Notes under the pieces: model-generated
Database searches by the model: none
Seen by the model: only the letters and a program-made list of their open reading frames with translations
Told to the model about the DNA's origin: nothing
Shown here: in pieces, positions 1-8,259 of the stretch
Layout of the letters: the number at the start of each line of letters is the position of its first letter
Position numbering within the stretch: the stretch's first letter is position 1
Position numbers and translations under genes: made by a program
Assembly (NCBI GenBank): GCA_964592645.1
Contig: CAZQFV010000003.1
Coordinates: 124,001 to 188,000, forward strand
Length of the DNA stretch: 64,000 bases
DNA from: CAZQFV01 sp964592645
Lineage (GTDB): Bacteria > Chloroflexota > Chloroflexia > DTKN01
Direction: 5' to 3'

Positions 1-209
1 TCGGCAGGCAGTTCGGCCTCCAGGCCGACGCGGGCGACAGGGCAGAGCCGGCCGACATCTTCCCAGAGAAGGATGCCGGCCGGCAAGTGGGCCTGTTCGC
101 AAATATGCTGCAGGACACGCGCCAGCCCCTCCTGGTGCGAAGGGGGCAACCGTTCGAACAGAGACTGCTGCGAAATCGGGTTGGTCGCTTGTCCTGCCGC
201 CGGGTCCAA
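1..209 (-). CDS. Partial unknown protein (N-terminal 69 residues, GAF-like)
   Basis: This is the 5' end of a minus-strand gene that runs off the left edge. I place the start at a TTG whose GAGG Shine-Dalgarno lies 7 nt upstream, inside the end of the acsE-like gene, so the two are probably translationally coupled. The frame stays open to base 1. The visible residues include SLFERLPPSHQEGLARV and then LPAGILLWEDVGRLCPVAR. A helix followed by a beta strand carrying a ligand-like patch is reminiscent of the start of a GAF sensor domain, but this is a weak resemblance. The function is unknown. Downstream coding lies outside the window. Confidence 0.55.
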   Translation of the reverse strand, partial: MDPAAGQATNPISQQSLFERLPPSHQEGLARVLQHICEQAHLPAGILLWEDVGRLCPVARVGLEAELPA

Positions 210-210
210 A

Positions 211-1140
211 CTAGAACCTCAAGTAGTCGTCGGCGAAGATCACCTCGTTGCGCAGGATGCGCACCGTCTTGTAGAGGGCCGCCTGGTCGGGATCGGCCAT
301 GTCGACATCGCCGGCCCCGAACTCGCCGCCGGACTGCACGGCATCGTACAGGCGCAGCAGGACCGGGCCCAGGGGGGCGCTGTCGTCGCGCTGCTCCACG
401 ATGCGCACCCACTCCATCAGCTCGTCGTCAAAGGGGTCGGCGATGGCCGAATCCATCCCCGCCGCCAGGAGCATCAACAGGAAGGTGCGGTTGATTAGGC
501 TGCGGTTCTCAAAGGGGACGCCGTTGGAGACGTTGGAGAGGCCGCAGGTGGTCATCGGCGCCGGGTCGAAGGCCATCTTGATGGCCCGGACGGCCTCAAC
601 GATCTCCTTGGGGTGCTCCTGCATGCCCTTGACGGTGAGCACCACGGGGTCGATGTACAGGCGCTCCATCGGCAGGCCGTACTGCATCGCCGCGGGGATG
701 ATGTGTTCCATGGCGATGCCGACGCGGGCATCGGCATTGGCCGGCATCCCCGTCTGCTCCAGCGTCAGGGCAATGACGCGCGCCCCATACTCCACGGCCA
801 GGGAGAAAACGCGCTCCGTGCGCTCGGGGTTGCCCACGATAGAGCCGGGGTTCAGCATGTTGAACCGCCCCTGGGCGACCTTCAGGCCGGCGGCGATGGC
901 ATCCAGGTTGGTCGTATCGAACGACAGGGGCACGTCCACCACGCCGAGGATCGTCTCTGCCAGCCAGGCCATGACCTCCGGCCCGTCCTTCTTGCGCGGA
1001 CCGATGTTCAGATCGATCATGTGGGCTCCCTTGGCGACCATCTTCCTGGCCATGTCCTGGAGAAAGGCCCCATTGCGCTCATTGATGGCCTCCTGCACCC
1101 GGGCGGCACGGATCTGGATGTTTTCGGCGATAACGAACAT
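211..1140 (-). CDS. acsE: AcsE-like methyltetrahydrofolate methyltransferase
   Basis: This is a pterin-binding TIM-barrel protein of 309 residues, related to the methyltetrahydrofolate:corrinoid/iron-sulfur protein methyltransferase of the Wood-Ljungdahl pathway and to the folate module of MetH. Conserved blocks are DLNIGP (43-48), SFDTTN (D75), FNMLNPG (N97), LYIDP (D164), GLSNVS (N203) and LINRTFL. D75, N97, D164 and N203 correspond to the pterin-contacting Asp/Asn residues of AcsE. It is somewhat longer than the roughly 262-residue Moorella enzyme. The start is an ATG with GGAGG 6 nt upstream. No corrinoid protein or CO dehydrogenase gene is visible nearby, so the physiological methyl acceptor is unknown. 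The gene sits just downstream of a two-component pair on the same strand. Confidence 0.85.
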   Translation of the reverse strand: MFVIAENIQIRAARVQEAINERNGAFLQDMARKMVAKGAHMIDLNIGPRKKDGPEVMAWLAETILGVVDVPLSFDTTNLDAIAAGLKVAQGRFNMLNPGSIVGNPERTERVFSLAVEYGARVIALTLEQTGMPANADARVGIAMEHIIPAAMQYGLPMERLYIDPVVLTVKGMQEHPKEIVEAVRAIKMAFDPAPMTTCGLSNVSNGVPFENRSLINRTFLLMLLAAGMDSAIADPFDDELMEWVRIVEQRDDSAPLGPVLLRLYDAVQSGGEFGAGDVDMADPDQAALYKTVRILRNEVIFADDYLRF

Positions 1141-1150
1141 TGCAGCCTCC

Positions 1151-1900
1151 TTATTCTGGCATCCTCTCTCCCCCGGACCAATTGTCCGGGGCCGGTTCAT
1201 CTGGACCCCGCGCCCCCAGGCGGATCCAGCCCCGCCGCAGGGCATAGATCACAGCCGACGTGCGGTCGTTGACCTGGAGTTTGCGCAGGATCGCCGTGAC
1301 ATGGTTCTTGACCGTCTGGCTGCTGATGCAGAGGCGGTCGGCAATCTCCTTGTTGGTCAGCCCCTGGGCGATACAATCGAGGATCTCGATCTCCCGCCCG
1401 GTGAGGGGCGAGAAGAGCGCGCCCAGCTCGTCCTCGGCCGCGGCCAGCTCCCGGAACTGGCGCAGCACCCGCGTGGCGATGTGCGGATTGGCGAAAACGT
1501 GCTCGTCGATCAGGTACTTGCCCCGGCCGACATCGCGGATCATCTGCACCAGGGCCCGCGGCTCGATGTCCTTGGAGGAGTAGGCCGAGGCCCCGGCCTT
1601 GATGGCGTTGAGCAACTGCTCGTCGTCCTCATAGACCGTGAGCACGATCAGGTTGACCTGGGGCTGGCGGCGCTTGATCACCCGGGCCACCTCCAGGCCG
1701 TTCAGCCCGGGCAGGCTGATATCGATCAGGACGACACCGGGGACGAGCTCCTCGGTTAGCTGGATCGCCTGCTGGCCGTCGGCCGCCTCGCCCAGCACGC
1801 GAAAGTCGGGCTCCCGCTCCAGGGTAGCCCGCACCCCCTGTCGAAAGAGCGGGTGATCGTCCACGATCAGGATCGTCAGAGCCTCGGCCCCCTTTTCCAT
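1151..1900 (-). CDS. NarL/LuxR-family response regulator
   Basis: This is a two-domain DNA-binding response regulator of 249 residues. An N-terminal receiver domain has the acidic pair VDD (13-15), the phospho-acceptor D60 in LIDISLPGLNG and the conserved K110 (SSKD). A C-terminal LuxR-type helix-turn-helix (about 168-230) reads LTGREIEILDCIAQG, then NKEIADRLCISSQTVKNHV. It starts with ATG immediately after the stop of the sensor kinase gene (TAGATG), with GGAGG 7 nt upstream inside that gene, so the two are co-translated. It is presumably phosphorylated by that kinase. The targets are unknown. The acsE-like gene follows only 10 bp downstream and is likely in the same transcript. Confidence 0.93.
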   Translation of the reverse strand: MEKGAEALTILIVDDHPLFRQGVRATLEREPDFRVLGEAADGQQAIQLTEELVPGVVLIDISLPGLNGLEVARVIKRRQPQVNLIVLTVYEDDEQLLNAIKAGASAYSSKDIEPRALVQMIRDVGRGKYLIDEHVFANPHIATRVLRQFRELAAAEDELGALFSPLTGREIEILDCIAQGLTNKEIADRLCISSQTVKNHVTAILRKLQVNDRTSAVIYALRRGWIRLGARGPDEPAPDNWSGGERMPE

Positions 1901-2935
1901 CTAAGACCTCCCCACGGTCCATTCGGGGGGGCGGAGGGGCAGCTTCAGGGTCACCACCGTGCCCTCTTGCGGCCGGCTCTCGATAGCCAACTCGGCCCCG
2001 ATCAGCAGCGCCCGCTCCCGCATCCCCCGCAGACCCCAATGGTCCTCCTGCAGCATGGCCTCCGTCGGGTTGAAACCAACGCCGTTGTCGCAGACGCGCA
2101 CCACCCACCCGGTAGGCTCGACATGCGATTCGACCTGGATACGCTCGGCCCGCGCGTGCTTGCGCGCGTTCTGCAGCGCCTCCTGCACGACCCGGTAGAC
2201 GACGATATTCTCCTCGGGAGAGAGGGCCCGCGGTGGATCGGCCCAGTGCAGCTCCAGGCCAAGCTGGTAGGCCGATTCCAGGTCGCGGGCGTAGCGCTCC
2301 ACCTGGCGGGCCAGGGGCTCGTCGGCCAGCGGCGAGGGGCGCAGGTCGTAGATGAAGCGGCGCACCTCCTGTAGCCCCAGGCGAACATCGCGTAGCAGGC
2401 CCTCGGCCAGGGCATGGACCTCTTCCAGGGCACTCGCCTGGCGGCAGCGCTCCACCCCCAGGACACTGTTGGCCAGCACCTGGGCCGGCCCATCGTGGAC
2501 CTCGCGGGCCAGCACCGCTCGCTCCTGCTCGCGCCCATAGACGACCTGCGAGCGCAGGGCCAACTCCCAGGGGTCGTAGGGGTGCAGGGCGGACTCGCCG
2601 CGCAGGGAGGAGCCGCTCATCTCCACCTGACGCCGCAGCAGGTCCAGCCGCCGGCTGCGCCTCTCGGCCTCCTCCAGGCCGGCCAGGATGGCCTGCTCCT
2701 GTTGGGCGGCGGCGTCGCGCTCGGCCCGCAGCCGATCCAGGTCCAGCTCCAGTGGAACGCCGCCCCCCTGTCCCAGGCGCAGGCGCACGTCCAATTCCTC
2801 CAGGTAACGGTGGACCTGGCGAGCCTGCGCTTCGAGGGTCTGCTGCTGCCGACGAGACTGCTGCAGCAGGGCGTCCAACTGCCGGACAAAGTCCTGGACC
2901 AGCGTCTCGGCCTGCAGCAAGAGGTCCTCAGCCAT
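1901..2935 (-). CDS. DegS/NarX-like cytosolic sensor histidine kinase
   Basis: This is a histidine kinase of 344 residues with no membrane segment. The first 100 or so residues are a Gln/Glu/Arg-rich coiled coil, followed by a HisKA_3 dimerisation domain with the phospho-acceptor H147 in LAREVHDGPAQVLANS. A HATPase domain follows, with an N-box (VQEALQNARKHA), a G1 box (CDNGVGF) and GLRGMRERA. This layout is the LiaS/DegS class that pairs with NarL-type regulators, and such a regulator follows immediately. The coiled-coil sensor resembles DegS, which suggests sensing inside the cytoplasm. A good promoter lies at 3033-3061. The ATG has no strong Shine-Dalgarno. Confidence 0.92.
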   Translation of the reverse strand: MAEDLLLQAETLVQDFVRQLDALLQQSRRQQQTLEAQARQVHRYLEELDVRLRLGQGGGVPLELDLDRLRAERDAAAQQEQAILAGLEEAERRSRRLDLLRRQVEMSGSSLRGESALHPYDPWELALRSQVVYGREQERAVLAREVHDGPAQVLANSVLGVERCRQASALEEVHALAEGLLRDVRLGLQEVRRFIYDLRPSPLADEPLARQVERYARDLESAYQLGLELHWADPPRALSPEENIVVYRVVQEALQNARKHARAERIQVESHVEPTGWVVRVCDNGVGFNPTEAMLQEDHWGLRGMRERALLIGAELAIESRPQEGTVVTLKLPLRPPEWTVGRS

Positions 2936-3032
2936 CGTGGGCGCCTTTGCTCGAACGGTTCGATCCGAACTGGCCTCGGAATGGGACAGGCTCCAATGCC
3001 CATAACCAGGGCGCACGGCGCCTGCCGCTCCT

Positions 3033-3061
3033 ATTGTACTACAACCCGTCACGGCACGCAA
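3033..3061 (-). promoter_or_regulatory. Sigma-70 promoter for the two-component operon
   Basis: Read on the minus strand, the site has -35 TTGCGT, a 17-bp spacer ending in TGTAG, and -10 TACAAT. It lies about 100 bp upstream of the histidine kinase ATG at 2935. The same TGTAG-TACAAT core recurs at several other gene starts in this window. Confidence 0.75.
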
Positions 3062-3099
3062 CCGTCCGCCATCGCCCCGGCGGGCGCCTCTTTCCCCGG

Positions 3100-4065
3100 C
3101 TACCACACGCTCAACAGCAGTGTCAGCGTGACCATGCTGGCCAGCGTCGTGCCCACGACCACCGTCGAGACGAAGCGCGGCCGGGCGTCGAACTCGATGG
3201 CCAGGATGACCATCAGCACGGCGCTGGGCATGGCCGCCTCCATGATCGTGGCGCGCGCCGCCACCCCGGTCAGCCCCGCCAGCCGCACCAGCCCCCAGGC
3301 CAGCAGCGGCGACAGCACCAGGCGGTTCAGGCCGGCCAGCGCCATCGGCAGAAGCCAGCGCCGCGGCATGGGCCCGTCCTGCCGGCCGTTCCCCGCGAGC
3401 TGCATCCCCAGCACCAGCATAAAGACCGGCACCGCCGCCTGGGCCAGCAGCTTGACCGCCTGGTAGATGCCGGGCAGGAGGGCAATCTCCATGCCGCCGA
3501 TGACGAACGGGGCATTCAGCGAAACGCCGGCCAACCGCAGCAGCAGGGCCAGGACCACGGCATAGAGCATCGGGATGCGCAGCACCTGGAGCAGCGTCTC
3601 CTTGGCGCCCCCGGCACGCCCCCGCGCGGCGATATAGGCGCCGGCGGTGTTCGACAGCAGGGCGTGCGCCACGGCAAAGACCGCCGCCCGCTCCAGCCCC
3701 GCCGGCCCCAGCGCCAGCAGCACCGCCGGGAACCCATAGTTCACGGCGTTGATAAAGATCGAGGTCAACTGCAGAGCGCTGCCGTCCTCCGGCGAGAGGC
3801 GCAGCAGCCGCGCCTGCAACCAGGAGATCAGCCACAGCGCCGCCGCCATAAGGGCCACGACCAGGACAATGCCCCCGCCCTCTGCCAGGGTCAGCTTGCT
3901 CTCCATCAGGTTGACAAAGATGACCGCCGGGGTGAGCAGGTAGAGGCCGGCCCGCGAAAAGGGCGCCACGTCCAGCTTCAGCAGCCGCCGGCCCAGGTAG
4001 CCGACGCCCCACACCAGCGCCAGCGGCAATATCACGGTGACAAAGATCGGGATCGGGTTGGCCAT
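3100..4065 (-). CDS. AEC (auxin efflux carrier)-family transporter
   Basis: This is an integral membrane protein of 321 residues with about ten hydrophobic segments in the two five-helix halves typical of the auxin efflux carrier family (Mem_trans). Family-like sequences are LLTPAVIFVNLMESKL near residue 45, the NAVNYGFPAVLLALG crossover region (about 107-121) and AAMPSAVLMVILAIEF near the C-terminus. Bacterial members export or exchange organic anions such as malate, but the substrate cannot be read here. The start is an ATG with no clear Shine-Dalgarno. The gene lies 43 bp downstream of the spermidine-synthase-like fusion gene on the same strand and may share its promoter. A short intergenic stretch with the promoter of the kinase operon follows it. 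Confidence 0.88.
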   Translation of the reverse strand: MANPIPIFVTVILPLALVWGVGYLGRRLLKLDVAPFSRAGLYLLTPAVIFVNLMESKLTLAEGGGIVLVVALMAAALWLISWLQARLLRLSPEDGSALQLTSIFINAVNYGFPAVLLALGPAGLERAAVFAVAHALLSNTAGAYIAARGRAGGAKETLLQVLRIPMLYAVVLALLLRLAGVSLNAPFVIGGMEIALLPGIYQAVKLLAQAAVPVFMLVLGMQLAGNGRQDGPMPRRWLLPMALAGLNRLVLSPLLAWGLVRLAGLTGVAARATIMEAAMPSAVLMVILAIEFDARPRFVSTVVVGTTLASMVTLTLLLSVW

Positions 4066-4108
4066 GGGAAGTGACCCGCGCCAGGGGCCCAGGACGACGG
4101 CCGCCGGG

Positions 4109-5683
4109 CTACGGGCGCCCCCGCACATAGTTGAGGATCATCTGGTCCACGACCTGCTCGATGGGGGCGCGGTCGTCGGTAAAGACCATCCCCTCTCCCA
4201 CCCACGGGCGGGGATCGCAGCGCCGCACGACATAGTCGACCACGGTGCGCAGGGTGGGGTGCGCCAGGGCCGCCGTGTTGCGCGCAAAGTCGTCCATGGT
4301 GCTCGACCGCATGGTGGCCACGACGATGGTGTTGACCACGCGCACGCCGGGGATATCGAGCACATAGACGCTGGGAAAGACGCTCTGCATGGTGGCGGCG
4401 ATGGCGTCCACCAGGCGGTAGTCGCCATAGATGTGCCCGACATTGATCACGGCGACGCCGTTCTCGGCCAGGTGGGCGCGGACCTCGGCAAAGAACTCGC
4501 GCGTCGTCAGGTGGTAGGGGATGTAGGGCTGGCGGTAGGCGTCCACGCCGACGACGTCGTAGCGCCGGTCCACGTTGGTGAGAAAGTAGCGGCCGTCCTG
4601 GATGTGCACGGTGAGGACGCCGCTTTCCTCGTCCTCGCCCATGGCAAAGTACTCCCGCCCGACCTGGGCGATCTGCGGGTCCAGCTCCACGCCGTCGACG
4701 TGCACCTGCCGGCCGTAGATGGCGCCGTACTGCTTGGGCACCGTGCCGGCCGCCGAGCCGATCAGGCAGAAGGAGGAGAGGTCCGCGGCAGACCGTCCCG
4801 GCGCAAAGTAGGGGGCGACCAGGAACATGTCCCACGGGCCGTAGGTCAGCAGTTCGGTGGGGTCGCCCGTCTGGGCGTAGCGCAGGGAGTAGATGGAGTG
4901 GACGGCCAGCCCCTCGTTCAGCGCCAGGTTGATCGTGTCGCCCTGCCGATAGACCTGGATATAGTTGTAGGTCGACTCGCGCTCGTGGACCAGGGTAGTG
5001 CCCTCCGGCGGGGTGCGGTGGCCGGTCCAGACGCCGGTGAGAAAGAGGGCCAGCAGCGCGGCGACGATGGCGATGAGCAGGAAAAGGTGCCAGCGCCGGG
5101 CGCCGATGGCGGCGACCAGGAGCAGGAGCAGGCCGAAGAGGTAGAAGGTGAGCGAGACGCCCAGGTAGGGCAGGGTGACGAAGGGCGGCAGGAGGGTGCC
5201 GACGATGGAGCCGACGGTGGAGAGGGCGTAGAGGGAGCCGGCGGTGCGGCCGGCCTGGCCCACCTCGCGCATCATCAGGCGGATGGCAAAGGGGGAGACG
5301 CAGCCCAGGAGGACCATGGGCACGGAGAAAAGCAGCAGCACCCCCACCAGGGCGCCGATGTAGAAACCGGCGGCGGCCGTGCTCAGGCCGCGCTGCGCCC
5401 AGTCGAGCAGCGGCCGGGCCACGGCGGGGATGATGCCCATGGCAAAGGCGGCCACCCCGACCAGGCTGTAGAGGTAGCGCTCGTCCGGCCGGCGGTCGGC
5501 CAGCCGGCCGCCCAGGGCGTAGCCGACGGTGAGATAGATCATCACCATGCCGATCAGGATGGCCCAGATGGTCAGCGGGCTGCCAAAGAACTCGCCGATC
5601 AGCCGGGAAGCGCTCATCTCCAGGGCCATCGTCGTCATGCCGCAGAGAAAGACCACCAGGAGCAGGAAGCGGGAGCTGCGCAC
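4109..5683 (-). CDS. Membrane/spermidine-synthase-like fusion protein
   Basis: This protein of 524 residues joins a polytopic membrane half (about 1-235, 7-8 helices, starting LLLVVFLCGMTTMALEMSASRLI) to a soluble spermidine-synthase-like Rossmann domain. The N-terminal half resembles the 'fused MFS/spermidine synthase' family. The C-terminal half shows a VDGVELDP motif (SAM-type acidic loop), HIQDGRYFLTN and YDVVGVDAYR. Aminopropyltransferase activity is not assured, because many such fusions lack the polyamine site. The start is GTG with AAGGAGG 4-5 nt upstream, which fits better than the long upstream extension that would run antisense to the CBS-protein gene. A promoter lies at 5727-5755. 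Confidence 0.85.
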   Translation of the reverse strand: MRSSRFLLLVVFLCGMTTMALEMSASRLIGEFFGSPLTIWAILIGMVMIYLTVGYALGGRLADRRPDERYLYSLVGVAAFAMGIIPAVARPLLDWAQRGLSTAAAGFYIGALVGVLLLFSVPMVLLGCVSPFAIRLMMREVGQAGRTAGSLYALSTVGSIVGTLLPPFVTLPYLGVSLTFYLFGLLLLLVAAIGARRWHLFLLIAIVAALLALFLTGVWTGHRTPPEGTTLVHERESTYNYIQVYRQGDTINLALNEGLAVHSIYSLRYAQTGDPTELLTYGPWDMFLVAPYFAPGRSAADLSSFCLIGSAAGTVPKQYGAIYGRQVHVDGVELDPQIAQVGREYFAMGEDEESGVLTVHIQDGRYFLTNVDRRYDVVGVDAYRQPYIPYHLTTREFFAEVRAHLAENGVAVINVGHIYGDYRLVDAIAATMQSVFPSVYVLDIPGVRVVNTIVVATMRSSTMDDFARNTAALAHPTLRTVVDYVVRRCDPRPWVGEGMVFTDDRAPIEQVVDQMILNYVRGRP

Positions 5684-5726
5684 CGATCCTCCTTTTCGCG
5701 CCGTCGGGGGCACCTCGTGCGCGGCC

Positions 5727-5755
5727 ATTGTACTACAGCATGGGAGGAGGCGCAA
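5727..5755 (-). promoter_or_regulatory. Sigma-70 promoter for the membrane/spermidine-synthase fusion
   Basis: The minus-strand reading is TTGCGC, 17 bp ending in TGTAG, then TACAAT. It is divergent from, and only 8 bp away from, the plus-strand promoter at 5763-5791. Confidence 0.75.
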
Positions 5756-5762
5756 ACGGCAC

Positions 5763-5791
5763 TTGTCCATAGCCCCAAACCATGGTAGAAT
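5763..5791 (+). promoter_or_regulatory. Sigma-70 promoter for the CBS-domain gene cluster
   Basis: The site has -35 TTGTCC, a 17-bp spacer and -10 TAGAAT, 45 bp upstream of the GTG start at 5837. It is placed back to back with the minus-strand promoter. Confidence 0.6.
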
Positions 5792-5836
5792 GGAACTGCC
5801 GAGCGCCGGTCCAAGTGTCTGCAGTGGAGTGTTTCG

Positions 5837-7204
5837 GTGGGCCCTGATGGATCCAGTTGGAGCGAATGGCTTTTCTTGGCAGGCATGCTCCTGCTGAACG
5901 CCCTCCTTTCCGGGGCCGAGGTGGCCATCGCCTCGATGGTCGGCCGGCCGGAGCAGCGCGCGAAGCTGGAGCAGGATCCCAGCCTCACGGCGCGGGTGAT
6001 CCAGCGCCTGGGCGAGAACAGCACCCGCCTGCTGGCCACGGCCCGCCTCGGCGCCACCGTGGCCGGCTTCTTTGCCGCCGCCAGCGTGGCCCTGACCTTT
6101 ATCCCCCATATCGCGGACTGGCTGGCCGGCCCGCCCTTCGCCCTCGGCCCGGCGGCCGGCGCCGGCTGGGCCATTTTCCTCACCATCCTGGCGCTGGCCT
6201 GCATCATGGTGCTGTTCGGCGATCTGCTGCCCAGGGCCCTGGCCGACCACCACCCCCGGCCCATCGCCCTGGCCGTCGCCTGGCCGCTGCAACTGCTCAC
6301 CTGGCTGTTCTACCCGTTGGTGCGAGCCCTCACCGGGGTCAGCAGCCTGGTGGTTAGCGGCCTGGGCGGCAAGCGCCCCGGCGGGTTGCCCTACGTGCGC
6401 GAGGAAGAGATCCTCACCCTGGTGGACGCCGGGGAGGAGAGCGGCATCATCGAGCATGAAGAGAAAGAGATGATCAGCGGCATCCTGGAGATGGGCAAGA
6501 CGCTGGTGCGCGAGGTGATGGTGCCGCGCACCGACCTGGTCGCCGTGGAGTCCGGCACCCCCATCAAGGAGGTCGTCAGCGCCATCCTCCAGGCCGGGCA
6601 CACCCGCATCCCGGTCTACGAGGAGTCGATCGACAACGTCGTGGGCGTCATCCACGCCAAGGACCTGCTCTCCTCGCTGCGCGACTGCCAGCACGACCGC
6701 CCGGTCCGCGATCTGCTGCGGCCGGCCTACTTCGTCCCCGAGACCAAGATCGTCGACGACCTGCTGCGCGAGATGCAGCGGCAGCGCACGCACATGGCCA
6801 TCGTCGTCGACGAGTACGGCGGCACGGCCGGCCTGGTGACGATCGAGGACCTGCTGGAGGAGATCGTCGGCGAGATCCAGGACGAGTACGACGCCGAGGA
6901 GCCCCTGGTGCAGGACCTCGGCGGCGGCGAGTACCTCTGCGATGCCCGCCTGGGCGTGGACGACGCCGAGGAACTGCTGGGCCAGCCCATCCCCGCCGGC
7001 GACTTTGACACCCTGGGCGGGTTCATCTACGAGCGCCTGGGGGCGATCCCCAAGGAGGGAGACCGCGTCGCGGTGGGCGATGCCCAGATCACCGTGGTCG
7101 AGGTCGAGGGGGTGCGCCCGATCAAGCTGCGGGTGCAGCGGGCGACCGCGCCGGACGCGGCCGCCCCTCAGAAGGAGGTTCCTGCCGATGAAGCCGGATC
7201 GTGA
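5837..7204 (+). CDS. CNNM/CorC (HlyC)-family membrane protein with CBS pair
   Basis: This protein of 455 residues has the standard CorC/TlyC layout. A DUF21/CNNM transmembrane domain (about 1-135) begins LLLNALLSGAEVAIASM. A Bateman module of two CBS domains (about 215-335) contains REVMVPRTDLVAVES and TRIPVYEESIDNVVGVIHAKDLL. A C-terminal CorC_HlyC transporter-associated domain (about 350-435) contains LGGGEYLCDARLGVDD and DTLGGFIYERLG. The family is tied to Mg2+ or Co2+ efflux and divalent-cation homeostasis. The start is GTG with GGAG 7 nt upstream. Its 3' end overlaps the cytidine deaminase start by 17 bp, so the genes are coupled. Confidence 0.92.
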   Translation: MGPDGSSWSEWLFLAGMLLLNALLSGAEVAIASMVGRPEQRAKLEQDPSLTARVIQRLGENSTRLLATARLGATVAGFFAAASVALTFIPHIADWLAGPPFALGPAAGAGWAIFLTILALACIMVLFGDLLPRALADHHPRPIALAVAWPLQLLTWLFYPLVRALTGVSSLVVSGLGGKRPGGLPYVREEEILTLVDAGEESGIIEHEEKEMISGILEMGKTLVREVMVPRTDLVAVESGTPIKEVVSAILQAGHTRIPVYEESIDNVVGVIHAKDLLSSLRDCQHDRPVRDLLRPAYFVPETKIVDDLLREMQRQRTHMAIVVDEYGGTAGLVTIEDLLEEIVGEIQDEYDAEEPLVQDLGGGEYLCDARLGVDDAEELLGQPIPAGDFDTLGGFIYERLGAIPKEGDRVAVGDAQITVVEVEGVRPIKLRVQRATAPDAAAPQKEVPADEAGS

Positions 7205-7604
7205 GGCGCTCATCCGGGCCGCTCTGGCGGCGCGGGAGCGCGCCTATGCCCCCTATTCCCATTTTGCCGTGGGCGCGGCGGTGCTCACCGCCTCCGGACA
7301 GCTCTTTGGCGGCTGCAACGTGGAGAATGCTTCCTACGGCCTGGGGATCTGCGCCGAACGCACGGCCATCGCCAGCGCGGTGGCCGCCGGCCATCGTGAC
7401 CTCGTGGCCATCGCCGTGGTCACCCCGACCGCCGGGCCGGCCTCCCCCTGCGGGATGTGCCGGCAGACCATGGTCGAGTTCAACCCCGACATGGTCGTTA
7501 TCCTCACCAACCTGCGCGGGGACACCGTGGAGACGACGGCCGCCGCCCTCCTGCCCGGGGCCTTTACCAAAAAAGACCTGGACGAGCGCCGTTCCTCCCC
7601 GTAA
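7188..7604 (+). CDS. cdd: Cytidine deaminase
   Basis: This is a homotetrameric-type cytidine deaminase of 138 residues that converts cytidine and deoxycytidine to uridine and deoxyuridine in pyrimidine salvage. Visible motifs are YAPYSHFAVGAAV near the N-terminus, FGGCNVENASYGLGICAERTA (substrate loop, one Zn cysteine and the catalytic Glu) and PCGMCRQ (two further Zn cysteines). The length is typical. The ATG lies inside the end of the upstream CBS-protein gene with a strong AAGGAGG 9 nt before it. The next gene starts one base after its TAA. A second pyrimidine salvage gene, upp, is present at 39884. Confidence 0.96.
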   Translation: MKPDREALIRAALAARERAYAPYSHFAVGAAVLTASGQLFGGCNVENASYGLGICAERTAIASAVAAGHRDLVAIAVVTPTAGPASPCGMCRQTMVEFNPDMVVILTNLRGDTVETTAAALLPGAFTKKDLDERRSSP

Positions 7605-7605
7605 G

Positions 7606-8235
7606 ATGGCTGCCCCGGCCCCCGACCTCCTGCCGCCCCCACCGCCCGACCGCCCGGAACGGGTCCTATCCTTCCTGATGCGGCACTGGCTGCTCTGGCT
7701 GAACATCGGCTTGGGCCTGTACGCCGGGCTGCCGTGGCTCTCGCCGCTGCTGAGGCTGGCCGGCTGGGATAGGGCGGGGCGGATCCTCTTTCGCCTGTAC
7801 ACGCCGCTGTGCCACCAGCGGCCGGAATACTCCTACACGCTGGGCGGCTACCAGGTGGCCTACTGCCAGCGCGACACGGCCCTCTACACGGCCCTCTTCC
7901 TGGCCGGCCTGCTCTTCGGCCTGCTCCGCCGCCGCCTCAAGCCCTGGCCCTGGTGGGCCCTGGGGCTATCCATGCTGCCGCTGGCCGCGGACGGCCTGAC
8001 CCAACTGCCGCGCGCCTTTCTCCCCGCCTGGCCCCTGCGCACCGAGAACGCCTGGGCCGTCTTTCTCACCGGCGGGCTCCTGCCCCCCTCCTTCTACGTG
8101 GGCGACGGCGTAGGCTCGCTGAACTGGCTGCTGCGCACCGTCAGCGGCGCCCTCTTCGGCACCGGGCTGGTGTTCACCCTCTATCCGCTGATCGAGGCCG
8201 AGTTGCGGCGCGGAGAGCGCCGGCGCCACCTCTAG
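7606..8235 (+). CDS. DUF2085 membrane protein
   Basis: This is a membrane protein of 209 residues with a Pro-rich N-terminus and about four hydrophobic segments. It carries the DUF2085 signature: LCHQRPEYSYTLGGYQVAYCQRDTALYTA, with its CHQRPE and CQRxT halves in the first extramembrane loop. The family function is unknown, but the Cys/His/Arg signature suggests a metal or redox role. The ATG starts one base after the cdd stop and has no strong Shine-Dalgarno of its own, which fits translational coupling. It is the last gene of the 5837-8235 cluster and converges on the minus-strand RNA methyltransferase gene 24 bp away. Confidence 0.85.
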   Translation: MAAPAPDLLPPPPPDRPERVLSFLMRHWLLWLNIGLGLYAGLPWLSPLLRLAGWDRAGRILFRLYTPLCHQRPEYSYTLGGYQVAYCQRDTALYTALFLAGLLFGLLRRRLKPWPWWALGLSMLPLAADGLTQLPRAFLPAWPLRTENAWAVFLTGGLLPPSFYVGDGVGSLNWLLRTVSGALFGTGLVFTLYPLIEAELRRGERRRHL

Positions 8236-8259
8236 GATCCGCCCCCAGTGGCCACAAAG

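Noticed and set aside
5684..7213. Minus-strand N-terminal extension of the membrane/spermidine-synthase frame, antisense to the CBS-protein gene
   Set aside because: The plus strand encodes a clear CNNM/CBS/CorC protein. The extension is low-complexity His/Gln/Asp-rich, and a GTG with a good Shine-Dalgarno and a promoter define the real start at 5683.
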